56,418 bases of DNA, from the NCBI GenBank assembly GCA_947175015.1, contig CAMWLE010000009.1, forward strand, positions 1 through 56,418. Direction: 5' to 3'. This DNA comes from an uncultured bacterium (GTDB taxonomy: Bacteria; Bacillota; Clostridia; Lachnospirales; Lachnospiraceae). Numbering within the stretch: position 1 is the first letter of the stretch; every line of letters starts with the position of its first letter. The notes beneath the pieces were generated by a model that did no database searches, had not been told where the DNA came from, and saw only the letters and a program-made list of their open reading frames with translations. Shown here piece by piece: positions 24,514-34,785 of the stretch. The position numbers and the translations under genes were made by a program.

Positions 24514-24522
24514 CATTTATGG

Positions 24523-24555
24523 CAATAGAATCCTTGCAGAGCTTGGATTCTATTG
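24523..24555 (+). terminator. Second hairpin behind the copper/motor operon
   Basis: CAATAGAATCC (24523-24533) pairs perfectly with GGATTCTATTG (24545-24555), followed by TTTATAAAAAATTT. It could be a back-up terminator. From here to 24913 no gene is visible. Confidence 0.55.
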
Positions 24556-24913
24556 TTTATAAAAAATTTAGGCTTTCTTTATTGATTTATGTGTGCTTCG
24601 TGTTATATTTATTGTAGAACACAAAACAAAGATGTGATTAAGATTATGTTTTGTGGAAATGCTGAAATCAAAGCCACAGTACTGTACAGCATGTGAAATA
24701 GGGTGATATATTATCATAATATTTGACCGTACATCAGGCGCAGCGATATAGTGCATTTGACAGTGCGCTGTGGAGTTGAAAACCATAGCCGCCGGGAAAT
24801 TACGGCGTTGACAGGTTTACAGGCGGACAGGTTGATTACAACATTTGCAACAATCATTTGTGATTGCAGGTGCAGAATCAAAATCGGAATCAGAACCGGA
24901 ATAGGAGGGTAGC

Positions 24914-27499
24914 ATGAACATACAGAAATTTACACAAAAATCCATGCAGGCAGTGGAAGGTAGTGAGAAGCTGGCTTATGAGTATGGAAATCAGGAAATT
25001 GAGCAGGAACATCTGCTGTATAGTCTGCTGACAGTTGAAGACAGCTTAATCTTGAAGCTGGTGGAGAAAATGGAAATCCAGAAAGAGCATTTTCTAAAAC
25101 GTGCGGAGCAGGCGCTGGCCAAACGGACAAAGGTACAGGGCGGCAAGGTCTATATCGGAGCTGATCTCAATAAGGTATTGATTGGTGCGGAGAATGAGGC
25201 AAAGCTGCTGGGAGATGAGTATGTGTCCGTGGAACATTTGCTTCTGGCCATGCTCAAGAATCCCAACCGGGAAATTGCACTGATCTGGAAGGAATACGGC
25301 ATTACCAGAGAACGCTTCCTGCAGGCGCTTTCTACAGTACGGGGCAATCAGAGAGTCACCAGCGACAATCCGGAGGCCACCTATGACACCTTGGAAAAGT
25401 ATGGCCAGGAATTGGTGGAGAAAGCAAGGAATCAGAAGCTTGATCCGGTGATCGGCAGGGACAGTGAGATTAGAAATATTATCCGTATTCTTTCCAGGAA
25501 GACCAAGAACAACCCCGTATTGATCGGCGAACCCGGCGTGGGTAAAACTGCGGTGGTGGAAGGATTGGCCCAGCGTATTGTCAGGGGGGATGTACCCCAG
25601 GGGTTGAAGGATAAGAAAATTTTTGCCCTGGATATGGGAGCGCTGGTAGCAGGCGCCAAATACAGGGGCGAGTTTGAGGAACGTCTGAAGGCGGTGCTGG
25701 AAGATGTGAAGAGCAGCGACGGCCAGATTATCTTGTTTATTGATGAACTGCATACCATTGTGGGGGCGGGCAAGTCCGATGGAGCGCTGGATGCAGGCAA
25801 TATGCTCAAGCCCATGCTGGCAAGGGGAGAATTGCATTGTATCGGTGCAACCACCCTGGATGAGTACAGGCAGTATATAGAAAAAGATGCGGCTCTGGAG
25901 AGACGTTTCCAGCCGGTTATGGTGGAAGAACCCACCGTGGAAGATACGATTTCCATTTTGAGAGGGTTAAAGGAGCGCTATGAGGTGTACCATGGAGTGA
26001 AGATCATGGATAATGCCCTGGTCAGTGCAGCAGTGCTTTCTCATCGTTATATTTCCGACAGGTTCCTGCCGGATAAGGCCATTGACCTTGTGGATGAAGC
26101 CTGTGCCCTGATTAAGACGGAATTGGACAGTATGCCCACGGAACTGGATGAATTGCAGCGAAAGATCATGCAGATGGAGATTGAAGAAGCTGCTCTGAAG
26201 AAAGAGGAAGATAAATTGAGCCAGGAGCGCCTGGCGGATCTTCAAAAGGAGTTGGCGGAATACAAGGAAAAATTTGCTTCCGGGAAGGCCCAATGGGACA
26301 ATGAAAAGGCTTCTGTGGACAGGTTATCCAAGCTGCGTGAAGAGATCGATGCCATGAACAATGAGATTCAGATTGCTCAGATGGAGGGGAATCTGGAGAA
26401 AGCCGCAGAGTTAAGCTATGGAAAGATGCCGGCGCTGAAAAAGCAGTTAGAGCAGGAAGAGCAGGCAGGCGCTTCAGGACTGTCCCTTGTGCGGGAGAAA
26501 GTGTCCGATGAAGAGATTGCCAGGATCATTTCCCGGTGGACGGGGATTCCGGTGGCAAAATTGACAGAGAGTGAGCGGAATAAAACCTTGCACCTGGATG
26601 AAGAACTCCATAGAAGAGTCATAGGCCAGGATGAAGGTGTCACCAAAGTAACAGAGGCGATCATCCGATCCAAAGCGGGTATCAAGGACCCTACGAAACC
26701 CATTGGTTCTTTCCTGTTTCTGGGGCCTACAGGTGTGGGTAAAACAGAACTTGCCAAATCATTGGCGGCAGCATTGTTTGATGATGAGAATAACATGGTG
26801 CGGATTGATATGAGTGAGTATATGGAGAAATATTCCGTATCCAGGCTTATCGGAGCACCTCCCGGATATGTGGGATATGAAGAGGGCGGCCAGTTGACGG
26901 AGGCAGTCCGCAGAAAGCCATATAGTGTGGTGCTTTTTGATGAGATAGAGAAAGCACATCCGGATGTATTTAACGTGCTGCTTCAGGTGTTGGATGACGG
27001 CAGAATCACGGATTCCCAGGGCAGAACGGTGGATTTTAAGAATACCATTCTCATTATGACCTCCAATATCGGTGCGGGCTATCTGCTGGAGGGTATTGAT
27101 GAGGACGGACAGATCAGCGCTGAGGCGGAATCACAGGTTATGAATGATCTGCGTGGACATTTCAGGCCGGAGTTCTTAAACCGGCTGGATGAGACGATTT
27201 TGTTCAAGCCATTGACGAAAGATAATATCGGCGGCATTGTGGATTTGATCATAGCGGATCTGAACAGACGTCTGGAGGACAAGAACCTGAAGCTGGCATT
27301 GACAGATAAAGCGATGAGTTTCATTGTGGAGCATGCTTATGATCCGGTCTATGGTGCCAGACCCTTGAAGCGGTATATTCAAAAGCATGTAGAGACGCTG
27401 ACGGCAAAGCTGATATTGTCAGACGGCGTGGATACCGGCGATACCATTTGGATAGATGTGGAAAATGAGGCACTTGCAGCTTTGGTAAAGAGTGTATAG
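24914..27499 (+). CDS. clpB: ATP-dependent disaggregase ClpB
   Basis: 861 aa, full length. Hexameric AAA+ chaperone that threads aggregated proteins with DnaK. The N-terminal Clp-repeat domain (residues 1-145) is followed by the first AAA module with Walker A GEPGVGKT at 205-212 and [16 protein letters not shown] coiled-coil middle domain (about 395-530), which separates ClpB from ClpA and ClpC, follows. The second AAA module has GPTGVGKT at 604-611, [30 protein letters not shown] and [21 protein letters not shown] lies before the ATG. It is transcribed alone: terminators flank both sides. I looked for CIRCE and CtsR operators upstream and found none convincing, so regulation is unclear. Confidence 0.97.
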   Translation: MNIQKFTQKSMQAVEGSEKLAYEYGNQEIEQEHLLYSLLTVEDSLILKLVEKMEIQKEHFLKRAEQALAKRTKVQGGKVYIGADLNKVLIGAENEAKLLGDEYVSVEHLLLAMLKNPNREIALIWKEYGITRERFLQALSTVRGNQRVTSDNPEATYDTLEKYGQELVEKARNQKLDPVIGRDSEIRNIIRILSRKTKNNPVLIGEPGVGKTAVVEGLAQRIVRGDVPQGLKDKKIFALDMGALVAGAKYRGEFEERLKAVLEDVKSSDGQIILFIDELHTIVGAGKSDGALDAGNMLKPMLARGELHCIGATTLDEYRQYIEKDAALERRFQPVMVEEPTVEDTISILRGLKERYEVYHGVKIMDNALVSAAVLSHRYISDRFLPDKAIDLVDEACALIKTELDSMPTELDELQRKIMQMEIEEAALKKEEDKLSQERLADLQKELAEYKEKFASGKAQWDNEKASVDRLSKLREEIDAMNNEIQIAQMEGNLEKAAELSYGKMPALKKQLEQEEQAGASGLSLVREKVSDEEIARIISRWTGIPVAKLTESERNKTLHLDEELHRRVIGQDEGVTKVTEAIIRSKAGIKDPTKPIGSFLFLGPTGVGKTELAKSLAAALFDDENNMVRIDMSEYMEKYSVSRLIGAPPGYVGYEEGGQLTEAVRRKPYSVVLFDEIEKAHPDVFNVLLQVLDDGRITDSQGRTVDFKNTILIMTSNIGAGYLLEGIDEDGQISAEAESQVMNDLRGHFRPEFLNRLDETILFKPLTKDNIGGIVDLIIADLNRRLEDKNLKLALTDKAMSFIVEHAYDPVYGARPLKRYIQKHVETLTAKLILSDGVDTGDTIWIDVENEALAALVKSV

Positions 27500-27515
27500 C
27501 AATCATGAGAAGATA

Positions 27516-27550
27516 CAAAACCCTTCCTGAACTTACCAGGGAGGGTTTTG
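27516..27550 (+). terminator. Terminator of clpB
   Basis: CAAAACCCTTCCTG (27516-27529) pairs with CAGGGAGGGTTTTG (27537-27550), with one T-G pair and a 7-base loop. It lies 17 bases behind the stop. Confidence 0.8.
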
Positions 27551-27709
27551 GCGTCTGACAAATTTGTATGTTTTTTCCATCCATCTTAAGAAATTTTAAT
27601 AAATTACTTCATAATTTCCTAATGAGTTCTCTTTATAATAAAATTGTCACAGCAAACGATGTCTTGACTATTATGTATTATGATGATTCTATTGTTGAGG
27701 AGAATGAAA

Positions 27710-28768
27710 ATGAATGCAAAGCAAAAATTGAAAGTAGTGATATTTGCCATTGAAGCCATTGTGATTGTGGGTATGCTGGGCATATTGTATTTGGTGATAA
27801 GTAAATCAGGCGAAGGCCCTAAAATGGCAAAGCTGGACCCGGCGGCGCTTGAGATAAACGAGCAGGTGCAGCAGGAGAAGGAAGAGGGCGGCACCATGCA
27901 GGGATATATGAATATTGCGCTTTTTGGTGTGGATGCGGAGACGGACAGCCAGATTTATAAGGGCAGCCGCAGCGACTGTATCATGATCGCCAGCATCAAT
28001 CTTGATACGGGTGACATTAAGTTGGTCAGTGTGTTCCGTGATACATACCTTAATATCGGTACGGATTATTACTGGAAATGTAATGCAGCATATAATGATG
28101 GCGGAGCGGAACAGGCAGTCAAGATGTTGAACATGAATCTGGATATGGATATTACCGATTTTGTGGCTGTGGGTTATGGCGGTTTAAGAAAGGTGATTGA
28201 CGGTGTGGGTGGTGTATACATTGATGTAGACGAGGAAGAGCTGAAGCATATCAATAATTATCAGATCGGCGTTGCAAATGTATTAAAATGTGAATATACA
28301 CCGGTGGAGCATGCAGGTTACCAGCTTTTGGACGGCTTGCAGGCAGCAGCCTATTGCCGTATACGGCAGGTGGGAAATTTTGACTTTGAGCGTACCGAGC
28401 GCCAGAGGGAAGTGATTAAGGCCATTGAGGAACAGGCGAAGAAACTGGATCTGGCGACATTGACGGAGGTGTTCAACAATAGTATCGGCGATATCTATAC
28501 CAGCTTGGATTCCAAGGACATTTTGAGTCTGATTGCAAATATTGCCAATTACCGTATTGTGGAAGAAGCCGGTTTCCCAAGAGAAGATATGCGTATCGCA
28601 CACAATATCGGCGCCAAAGGAAGCTGTGTGGTTCCGCTGGATCTGGAGTCTAACGTAGTATGGCTGCATCAGTTCTTGTTTGGTGATGAGGACTATACGG
28701 TTACAGACAGTGTGAAAGAATACGGAAAACAGATTCAGACAGAGACAGCTCCATACCTTGCGAACTGA
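27710..28768 (+). CDS. LytR-CpsA-Psr (LCP) family phosphotransferase
   Basis: 352 aa from ATG 27710 (GAGGAG 7 bases ahead; an ATG 6 bases upstream is too close). One N-terminal helix (VVIFAIEAIVIVGMLGILYLVI) anchors an extracellular LCP domain. Its conserved blocks are NIALFGVDA, the Arg/Asp pair SRSDCIMIASIN, LVSVFRDTYLNI, KCNAAYNDGG, GVYIDVDEEEL and YCRIRQVGNFDFERTERQREV. LCP enzymes move polyprenyl-pyrophosphate-linked polymers (teichoic acids, capsule) onto peptidoglycan. Monocistronic, between the clpB terminator and its own. Confidence 0.92.
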   Translation: MNAKQKLKVVIFAIEAIVIVGMLGILYLVISKSGEGPKMAKLDPAALEINEQVQQEKEEGGTMQGYMNIALFGVDAETDSQIYKGSRSDCIMIASINLDTGDIKLVSVFRDTYLNIGTDYYWKCNAAYNDGGAEQAVKMLNMNLDMDITDFVAVGYGGLRKVIDGVGGVYIDVDEEELKHINNYQIGVANVLKCEYTPVEHAGYQLLDGLQAAAYCRIRQVGNFDFERTERQREVIKAIEEQAKKLDLATLTEVFNNSIGDIYTSLDSKDILSLIANIANYRIVEEAGFPREDMRIAHNIGAKGSCVVPLDLESNVVWLHQFLFGDEDYTVTDSVKEYGKQIQTETAPYLAN

Positions 28769-28810
28769 CAAGTATATTTGCACAGGATTTTGGAATAAGA
28801 TTTCAGTAGA

Positions 28811-28839
28811 GAAGAGAGTTTTGCAGCTCTCTTCTTTTT
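28811..28839 (+). terminator. Terminator of the LCP gene
   Basis: GAAGAGAG (28811-28818) pairs with CTCTCTTC (28827-28834), followed by TTTTT. Confidence 0.85.
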
Positions 28840-28860
28840 ATGGGAGGAAAAGTTACCCGG

Positions 28861-28910
28861 TTGTTGGTGAAAATGTACATGCCGGCAACTTATGAATGGC
28901 ATGGCTGAAC
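28861..28910. repeat. Dispersed palindromic repeat, copy 2
   Basis: Identical to 14315-14364 at 47 of 50 positions. Only the right half of the palindrome (CCGGCAACTTAT) is intact; the left arm has decayed to AAGTTACCCGG. Confidence 0.75.
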
Positions 28911-28994
28911 AGTTGCCATTTTGTGCTTGTAAACAAGTTGGATGTCTGGTAAAATCAAAATATAATGATTTATATCGTAGAAAAGAGGAAAATG

Positions 28995-29168
28995 ATGTTG
29001 CCAAAAGATCCGATTATGCTGTTAAGTTATGTTAATACGAAATTGAGAGATTATTATGGAAGCCTGAAACAGTTCTGCGAAGAACTGGGGGTGAAGGAGC
29101 AGGAGATTGTAGATAGTCTGGCTTCTGTTGGTTATCATTATGATGAAGAGAGGAATCAGTTTGTATAA
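28995..29168 (+). CDS. DUF4250 family protein, 57 aa
   Basis: Small cytosolic protein of unknown function from a family common in Lachnospiraceae. The sequence MLPKDPIMLLSYVNTKLRDY at the start and YDEERNQFV at the end are the family's conserved ends. It probably folds as a short helical bundle with a helix-turn-helix-like centre (LKQFCEELGVKEQEIVDSL). I start at ATG 28995 because AGAGGA lies 5-6 bases before it; ATG 28992 directly in front is also in frame. The ASKHA gene begins 10 bases after the stop, so the two are likely co-translated. Confidence 0.8.
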   Translation: MLPKDPIMLLSYVNTKLRDYYGSLKQFCEELGVKEQEIVDSLASVGYHYDEERNQFV

Positions 29169-29178
29169 CAGGGTTGAT

Positions 29179-30447
29179 ATGATGTCAAACGCTATCAATA
29201 AGGGGTTTCGCTGCCGTATTTGTACCGGCTGCGGGCTGTGCCCGGGAATAATACGGGATGATAGTCACATAGAGACGGCTCAGGCCGGCGGCCCAGGTCT
29301 TCAGGTGCTTGCGGATGAGGCGATGTTTGGTGGAAAACTGCCGTTGTCAGGGAAGGAGGGTATACGTTTGGTGACGGTGGATGTGGGGACCACCACCATT
29401 GCAATGCTGTTGTATGGCAGTGACGGCAATGTGACGGACAGATATGTGTCTGTAAATCCTCAAACCAAATATGGTGCGGATGTGATTTCAAGAATTCGAG
29501 CTGCCGAAAAAGAGGAACAGGCCCAAGAAATGCGCAGACAGGTGGAACATGTTTTAGAGCGCGGTATACGTAGATTTGAAAAACAGCTTGCAGAAAATGA
29601 ACGGCTGCAAATGGTACTGGCAGCAAATACCACCATGACCTATTTGTTGATGGGGTGGGAAACCGATGAATTAGGTCATGCGCCCTTTCAAGCGCGGCAT
29701 TTGACTGCGGCGGATACCACTTTTGCAGGGGTTCCCTGTTTTATATTTCCGGGATTGGCAGCTTTTGTTGGCGGTGACATTGTGGCGGGGATTCATGCCT
29801 GTGGGATGGCGGACAGAGAGGAATTGATACTGCTTGTGGACCTGGGCACCAATGGCGAATTGGTGCTGGGGAATCGTGACAAGAGGATTGCCTGTGCAAC
29901 GGCTGCGGGACCGGCCTTTGAAGGAGGGGCGAACAAGGGAATCTGGGGTGCGGATATGGTGAGCCTTCTGGCAAGACTGCGGCAGGAAGGCATTCTGGAT
30001 GAGACAGGGTTATTGGCAGAGGCGTTTTTTGAAAAGGGGATTCGTATCGGCAATGTGCTTGTAACACAGGAAGCGGTCAGGAGTATTCAACTGGCAAAGG
30101 CGGCGATTGCTGCCGGAATTGAAATTCTGCTGAATTGTTATGGGGTGGAGGCAGAACAGGTGGACAGGCTGGTGTTAGCAGGCGGATTTGGATATTATCT
30201 GCAGCCGGCTGCGGCGGCAGAAATTGGTCTTCTGCCCGGAAAGTTGGCATCGAAGTCTGTAACAGGTGGTAATACGGCACTGACAGGAGCGTTATCCGCA
30301 GGGCGGGAGCTGCTTTCGGGGGAACGAAAACGGTTGATGGCAAAACTGCAGCATATCGTGGCGGGAACGGAGATAATCAACCTTGCAATGGAACCTGAAT
30401 TTGAAGAGAGATATCTCAATGCCATAAAAATAAATAAATTTAAATAA
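29179..30447 (+). CDS. RACo-like ASKHA-domain protein with N-terminal Cys cluster
   Basis: About 422 aa (ATG 29179 or 29182; weak AGGG ahead). The body is the actin-like ATPase domain of corrinoid-protein reductive activators (DUF4445/RACo type): VTVDVGTTTIAMLLY, NPQTKYGADVISRI, LAANTTMTYLLMG, LLVDLGTNGELVLGN, ATAAGPAFEGG and LAGGFGYYLQP. Such proteins use ATP to reactivate B12-dependent methyltransferases. Usual members carry an N-terminal 2Fe-2S ferredoxin domain; here only a compact CxxCxxCxxC motif (RCRICTGCGLCPG, about residues 10-22) is present, which looks like a 4Fe-4S site. No corrinoid protein or methyltransferase gene is nearby. Confidence 0.82.
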   Translation: MMSNAINKGFRCRICTGCGLCPGIIRDDSHIETAQAGGPGLQVLADEAMFGGKLPLSGKEGIRLVTVDVGTTTIAMLLYGSDGNVTDRYVSVNPQTKYGADVISRIRAAEKEEQAQEMRRQVEHVLERGIRRFEKQLAENERLQMVLAANTTMTYLLMGWETDELGHAPFQARHLTAADTTFAGVPCFIFPGLAAFVGGDIVAGIHACGMADREELILLVDLGTNGELVLGNRDKRIACATAAGPAFEGGANKGIWGADMVSLLARLRQEGILDETGLLAEAFFEKGIRIGNVLVTQEAVRSIQLAKAAIAAGIEILLNCYGVEAEQVDRLVLAGGFGYYLQPAAAAEIGLLPGKLASKSVTGGNTALTGALSAGRELLSGERKRLMAKLQHIVAGTEIINLAMEPEFEERYLNAIKINKFK

Positions 30448-30462
30448 TATTGTTATTTTCTA

Positions 30463-30491
30463 TTGGTAAAATTAACAAAATGGTGTATAAT
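30463..30491 (+). promoter_or_regulatory. Promoter of the chemoreceptor gene
   Basis: TTGGTA (30463-30468), a 17-base spacer and TATAAT (30486-30491). No sigma-D type sequence seen. Confidence 0.55.
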
Positions 30492-30597
30492 TTTAAGAGA
30501 AGGAACAGCAAAAATTCCTGAAAACTTTTCGATATAGAATTGCTTTTTGGGCATTTTGGAGATTTTTCAGAGGAAAACTACGATAAGGGAGGGTATT

Positions 30598-32676
30598 ATG
30601 GCTGGTAAGAAAACGAAAGAGCATTTGGTGTTCAGCATACGAAATAAAATTATCTTATGCTTTTTTGTGCCGATTATATTTATGGTTGTGATTGGTATTT
30701 CCGCATATCAGAAATCGGCCGAGGGTATGAATGAGAAGTTTAGAGTGTCTACGGAACAGACAATCAAGATGGCTACAGAGTATGTGGATATGGTAGCTTC
30801 CTTTATAGAGGCGGAGGGTGTGAAGTATGCGTTTGACAATGAGCTGTCCAGTTATTTTATCGGGATGCTCGAAGGCAATAATCTGTCAAAAGCAGCGCTT
30901 GTGGAGTCGACAAGGAAATCTTTATCCACATCCCGTATGACCAATGATTTTATCAGTAATATCCATATCATTACAAGGGAAGGTATTGGCATGCTTACAA
31001 CCTATAATGATGAAAGGTCAGATGGTTTTCTTGCCAGTTATCGTGAGGCAATGGCTGCCAGCGGCCGGATGGAGGGGTGGATTGATGCGCATCCGGTGCT
31101 GGATGAAGCCTTGACTATGAAGCAAAGTACATACATTATGTCGTATCAGATTCTTTCTCAGACAAAAAGTGCTTGTGTTGTAGTGGATGTTGCCCCTGGA
31201 GCGATTCGCGAATTCATAGGTGGTTTGGATCTGGGAGAGGGAAGTATTGTAGGTTTTGTGACAAGAAATGGCCGTGAGGTCATCAGTGAGAAATTGAGTG
31301 AAGACAGCGAGAGTATTTTGACGGAGGGGGAAGCTGTATTTTATGGACAGCCTTTTTTTCCTGAACCTGGTCAGGTTGACGAGGAAGGGAGAGAAATATT
31401 TGAAGGCAATGAGCAGGTGAATTTTGCAGACAGAGAATATCAGTTTATTTACAGCAAGAGTAAGGAGACGGGAGCTGTCATATGTGTGCTGGTTCCCATG
31501 GATGTGATTACCGGTCAGGCGGAAGGCATCAAGACAATGACATTTGGGCTGGTGATCCTTGCATGTATTATTGTATTGATAGTGGGACTGTTGATTGTGT
31601 TCAGTATCCAGAACAATATGAAGAGGATTTCCAGGAAATTCGGTGAGGTTGCCAAGGGTGATCTGACAGTGCAGGTTACTGCCAAAGGCAAGGATGAATT
31701 CAGGGGATTGGCATCGTCAGCCAACAATATGATTGTGAATACGAAGAACCTGGTAAATAAAGTGACAGGGGCCACAAAGCAATTGGAAAGTTCTTCCCGC
31801 GATGTCAATGAAGTCTCCGGAATTATCAGTGATTATTCCACGGACATTACCCAGGCCATTGATGAAATCAATGAGGGCATGAGCAGACAGTCCGAGCATG
31901 CGCAGGAATGTGTGGCTAAGACGGATATCCTGTCCAGCGAGATTCAGGAAGTCAGTCGCGTGGTGGAGGATGTTGAGAAGCTGGTGGATGAAACAGAACT
32001 AATGATCAACCGTGGTATGGAAATTGTCCAGCTATTAGGAGACAGAGCAAGGGAAACCACATCCATAACCAAAAAGGTGGGAGAAAGCATTAATTCTCTG
32101 CGGAGGGAGTCGGAGATCATCAATACCTTTGTCGGTACGATTACGGAGATCTCGGAACAGACGAATCTATTGTCCCTGAACGCATCCATTGAAGCGGCAA
32201 GAGCCGGGGAGGCCGGGAGAGGCTTCGCAGTGGTGGCGGAAGAGATACGTAAGCTGGCAGATGATTCTGCTAAGGCAGCAGGAGAGATACGGAATAATGT
32301 GGATCACATCACAGGACAGACTATGAACAGTGTGGAGAGTGCACAGGCTGCTGAGAATATGGTTGCTGCCCAGACAGAGGCGGTGGAGCAGGTGGTTAAT
32401 GTATTCCTGAAGATGCAGAAGCAGATGAGTACGTTGGTGGAAGGTCTGAAGGCGATTGTGGACAGTACGGAGAAGGCTGATCATGAGCGCAGATTCACCG
32501 TGGATGCCGTGAGGAATATTTCTGATATTATTGAAGAAACTGCCAATAGCGCAGAAGTGGTGAGAGATGTGGTGAACAGGCTGATGGAAAGTGTACAAAA
32601 TCTGAATCAGACCGCAGATTCGCTGGGGCAGAATATGGAAGAGCTGAAGACAGAAATTTCAGTGTTTAAGATTTAA
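30598..32676 (+). CDS. Methyl-accepting chemotaxis protein
   Basis: 692 aa from ATG 30598 (GGGAGGG 5 bases ahead). First membrane helix [20 protein letters not shown] at about residues 17-36, a large extracellular Cache-like sensor domain to about 305, second helix ([22 protein letters not shown]), HAMP domain, then the cytoplasmic signalling coiled coil. The tip has [20 protein letters not shown], which docks CheA and CheW. The ligand cannot be predicted. No other chemotaxis or flagellar genes are in the window, so this is an orphan receptor gene with its own promoter and terminator. Confidence 0.94.
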   Translation: MAGKKTKEHLVFSIRNKIILCFFVPIIFMVVIGISAYQKSAEGMNEKFRVSTEQTIKMATEYVDMVASFIEAEGVKYAFDNELSSYFIGMLEGNNLSKAALVESTRKSLSTSRMTNDFISNIHIITREGIGMLTTYNDERSDGFLASYREAMAASGRMEGWIDAHPVLDEALTMKQSTYIMSYQILSQTKSACVVVDVAPGAIREFIGGLDLGEGSIVGFVTRNGREVISEKLSEDSESILTEGEAVFYGQPFFPEPGQVDEEGREIFEGNEQVNFADREYQFIYSKSKETGAVICVLVPMDVITGQAEGIKTMTFGLVILACIIVLIVGLLIVFSIQNNMKRISRKFGEVAKGDLTVQVTAKGKDEFRGLASSANNMIVNTKNLVNKVTGATKQLESSSRDVNEVSGIISDYSTDITQAIDEINEGMSRQSEHAQECVAKTDILSSEIQEVSRVVEDVEKLVDETELMINRGMEIVQLLGDRARETTSITKKVGESINSLRRESEIINTFVGTITEISEQTNLLSLNASIEAARAGEAGRGFAVVAEEIRKLADDSAKAAGEIRNNVDHITGQTMNSVESAQAAENMVAAQTEAVEQVVNVFLKMQKQMSTLVEGLKAIVDSTEKADHERRFTVDAVRNISDIIEETANSAEVVRDVVNRLMESVQNLNQTADSLGQNMEELKTEISVFKI

Positions 32677-32706
32677 TGATTTGAGATTGCGGGAAAGAAT
32701 TGTTGA

Positions 32707-32748
32707 AAATCGGTGTCGGGCGGTAACTGTGTCGCCCGACACCGATTT
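32707..32748 (+). terminator. Terminator of the chemoreceptor gene
   Basis: Perfect 16-bp stem, 32707-32722 with 32733-32748, and a 10-base loop. The T-run after it is short. Confidence 0.75.
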
Positions 32749-32876
32749 ATGTAGGAATGGCAGAAGTGCCAGCTATCATGGAGCGTCTGCCTGGGACGGA
32801 AGATACTGCCATGATAGAAGAATTTGCCGGAGGAAATCAGGTTTAAAGTAAGAGAGGAACAGGACAGGGAAAATAC

Positions 32877-34718
32877 ATGAAACAGATTATTTTGCGATAT
32901 ATCAGTCCATATTATAAGCGAATGGGAATGGGGTTTTTAATAAAATTTTTTGGGACAATTATGGATTTATGTATTCCATATATTCTGGCGTATATCATTG
33001 ATACAGTGATTCCCATGCGTAATCGAAATATGGTTCTATTCTGGGGGCTGTTGATGTTGATTTGTTCCGGTGTGGCGGTTTCGTTTAATATTATTGCCAA
33101 CCGGATGGCCTCCAAAGTGTCAAGTGATGCCACGGAGGTCATACGCCATGACTTATTTTCCAAGATAATGTATTTGTCAAATGCGCAGACAGATTATTTT
33201 ACCAAGCCGTCCCTGATATCCAGGATGACTTCGGATACATATAATCTGCATCAAATGTTTGGGCGGATACAGAGGTTAGGGGTGCGCGCACCTATTTTGC
33301 TCATTGGCGGTATCTGTGTGACTTTTACGTTGGATGCCGCCATGGCCTGTGTTCTGCTGGCTACTTTGCCGCTGTTGGGATTTATTACGGTATATGTATC
33401 CCGCCGCAGTATTCCCATGTATGCGGGACTACAGGAAGCGAATGACCGATTTGTACGGATGGTCAGGGAAGATATAGCAGGAATACGTGTCATAAAAGCA
33501 TTGTCTAAGACAGAGTACGAAACGGAGAAATTCAGGGACATTAATAAGGAGGTCGTGGAGCGGGAGCGGAAGAATGGTATGGTGATGGCGGTCATCAATC
33601 CCTCTATGAATATTTTGTTGAACTTAGGGTTGGTGGGCGTTATTTTGGTAGGGGCATACCGGGTAAATGCAGGAACCTCAGAGGTGGGGAAAATTCTGGC
33701 GTTTACCACTTATTTTACGATTATATTGAATGCCATGTTATCTATTTCTAAAATGTTTACTGTGTTGTCTAAGGCAATTGCTTCCGGTGATCGTATCTGG
33801 CAGGTGTTGGAATGTGGGGATGATATGCAGGTAATAGAAACATCTGTCATGAGAACATCTGAAATGGAAATAGCCTCTTCCAAAGAAGGCAGCGATACCG
33901 GGGAGAAGAGGACTGAACAGGCAGAAGAACAGTCAGAAGAACGGAAAGAAGAACAAAATAAAGCACAAAAAGAAGCGCCAATAGAGGAAACCATTTGTTT
34001 TGATCATGTGACGTTCTCTTATCTCAAAGGAGGAGAAGCCAATATCAGGGATTTAAGCTTCTGTATTAATAAGGGAGAGACATTGGGCATTATTGGGGAG
34101 ATTGGCTCCGGAAAATCAACGATTGTAAATCTGATGATGCGCATGTATGATGTGGATCAGGGTTGTGTCCGCATTTCGGGCAAGGATGTGCGCAGTTATC
34201 AACCCAAGGCGTTGAAAGCGAAATTCGGTGTGGTGTTTCAGAATGACACTATTTTTGAAGATACCATTGCCGGAAATGTCACTTTAGGGCGAGAACTGAG
34301 TGAGGAAGAGATCCAGGAAGCTTTGTTATATGCCAGAGCCAGTGAATTCGTGGAAAACAGGGCGGATAAGGCGTCAGAGGCTCTGAATATTAAGGGAGCG
34401 AACTTGAGCGGCGGACAAAAGCAGCGTGTTTTGATCGCCCGCGCCATGGCGGCAAAACCGGAGATATTGATTCTGGATGATTCCTCCAGTGCATTGGATT
34501 ACCGCACAGATGCGCAGTTACGAAGGGGAATTAAGGAGCATTTTCCTGATACAACATTGGTTATGATTGCTCAACGGGTTAGTTCTATTCGTAATGCGGA
34601 TCATATTCTGGTTTTGGAAGACGGTGTGCCTATTGGCTACGGCACCCATGAGGAATTGATGGACAACTGTGAAGTCTATAGTGAGATTAGTAAGATGCAG
34701 ACGGGAGAAAGTATGTAA
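32877..34718 (+). CDS. ABC exporter half, subunit with degenerate catalytic site
   Basis: 613 aa: six-helix exporter domain (residues 1-310), a highly charged Glu/Lys/Gln linker (about 325-365) and a nucleotide-binding domain. Walker A is GEIGSGKST and the signature is the canonical LSGGQKQR. Walker B reads ILILDDSSSALD, with Asp in place of the catalytic Glu, and the switch region is QRVSS without the usual His (IAQRVSS). This is the pattern of the non-hydrolysing half in heterodimeric exporters such as TM287/288 or BmrC/D. The partner follows 67 bases downstream with complementary features. Substrate unknown: drugs, peptides or lipids are possible. Confidence 0.9.
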   Translation: MKQIILRYISPYYKRMGMGFLIKFFGTIMDLCIPYILAYIIDTVIPMRNRNMVLFWGLLMLICSGVAVSFNIIANRMASKVSSDATEVIRHDLFSKIMYLSNAQTDYFTKPSLISRMTSDTYNLHQMFGRIQRLGVRAPILLIGGICVTFTLDAAMACVLLATLPLLGFITVYVSRRSIPMYAGLQEANDRFVRMVREDIAGIRVIKALSKTEYETEKFRDINKEVVERERKNGMVMAVINPSMNILLNLGLVGVILVGAYRVNAGTSEVGKILAFTTYFTIILNAMLSISKMFTVLSKAIASGDRIWQVLECGDDMQVIETSVMRTSEMEIASSKEGSDTGEKRTEQAEEQSEERKEEQNKAQKEAPIEETICFDHVTFSYLKGGEANIRDLSFCINKGETLGIIGEIGSGKSTIVNLMMRMYDVDQGCVRISGKDVRSYQPKALKAKFGVVFQNDTIFEDTIAGNVTLGRELSEEEIQEALLYARASEFVENRADKASEALNIKGANLSGGQKQRVLIARAMAAKPEILILDDSSSALDYRTDAQLRRGIKEHFPDTTLVMIAQRVSSIRNADHILVLEDGVPIGYGTHEELMDNCEVYSEISKMQTGESM

Positions 34719-34785
34719 CCAATGGTGTGAAGGAGCATAGAAATTCCATGCAATTATATTGTAGGTATGAGAGGTAGGAAGGGTA

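Noticed and set aside
24556..24913. CIRCE or CtsR operator upstream of clpB
   Set aside because: No long CIRCE inverted repeat and no tandem GGTCAAA heptamers found; isolated TTTGACC and TTTGACA are not enough.
22200..27499. A complete Zorya defence system (ZorAB plus downstream ATPase)
   Set aside because: The downstream gene is a standard full-length ClpB with its own terminators, not ZorC/D/E. Only the motor pair resembles Zorya.
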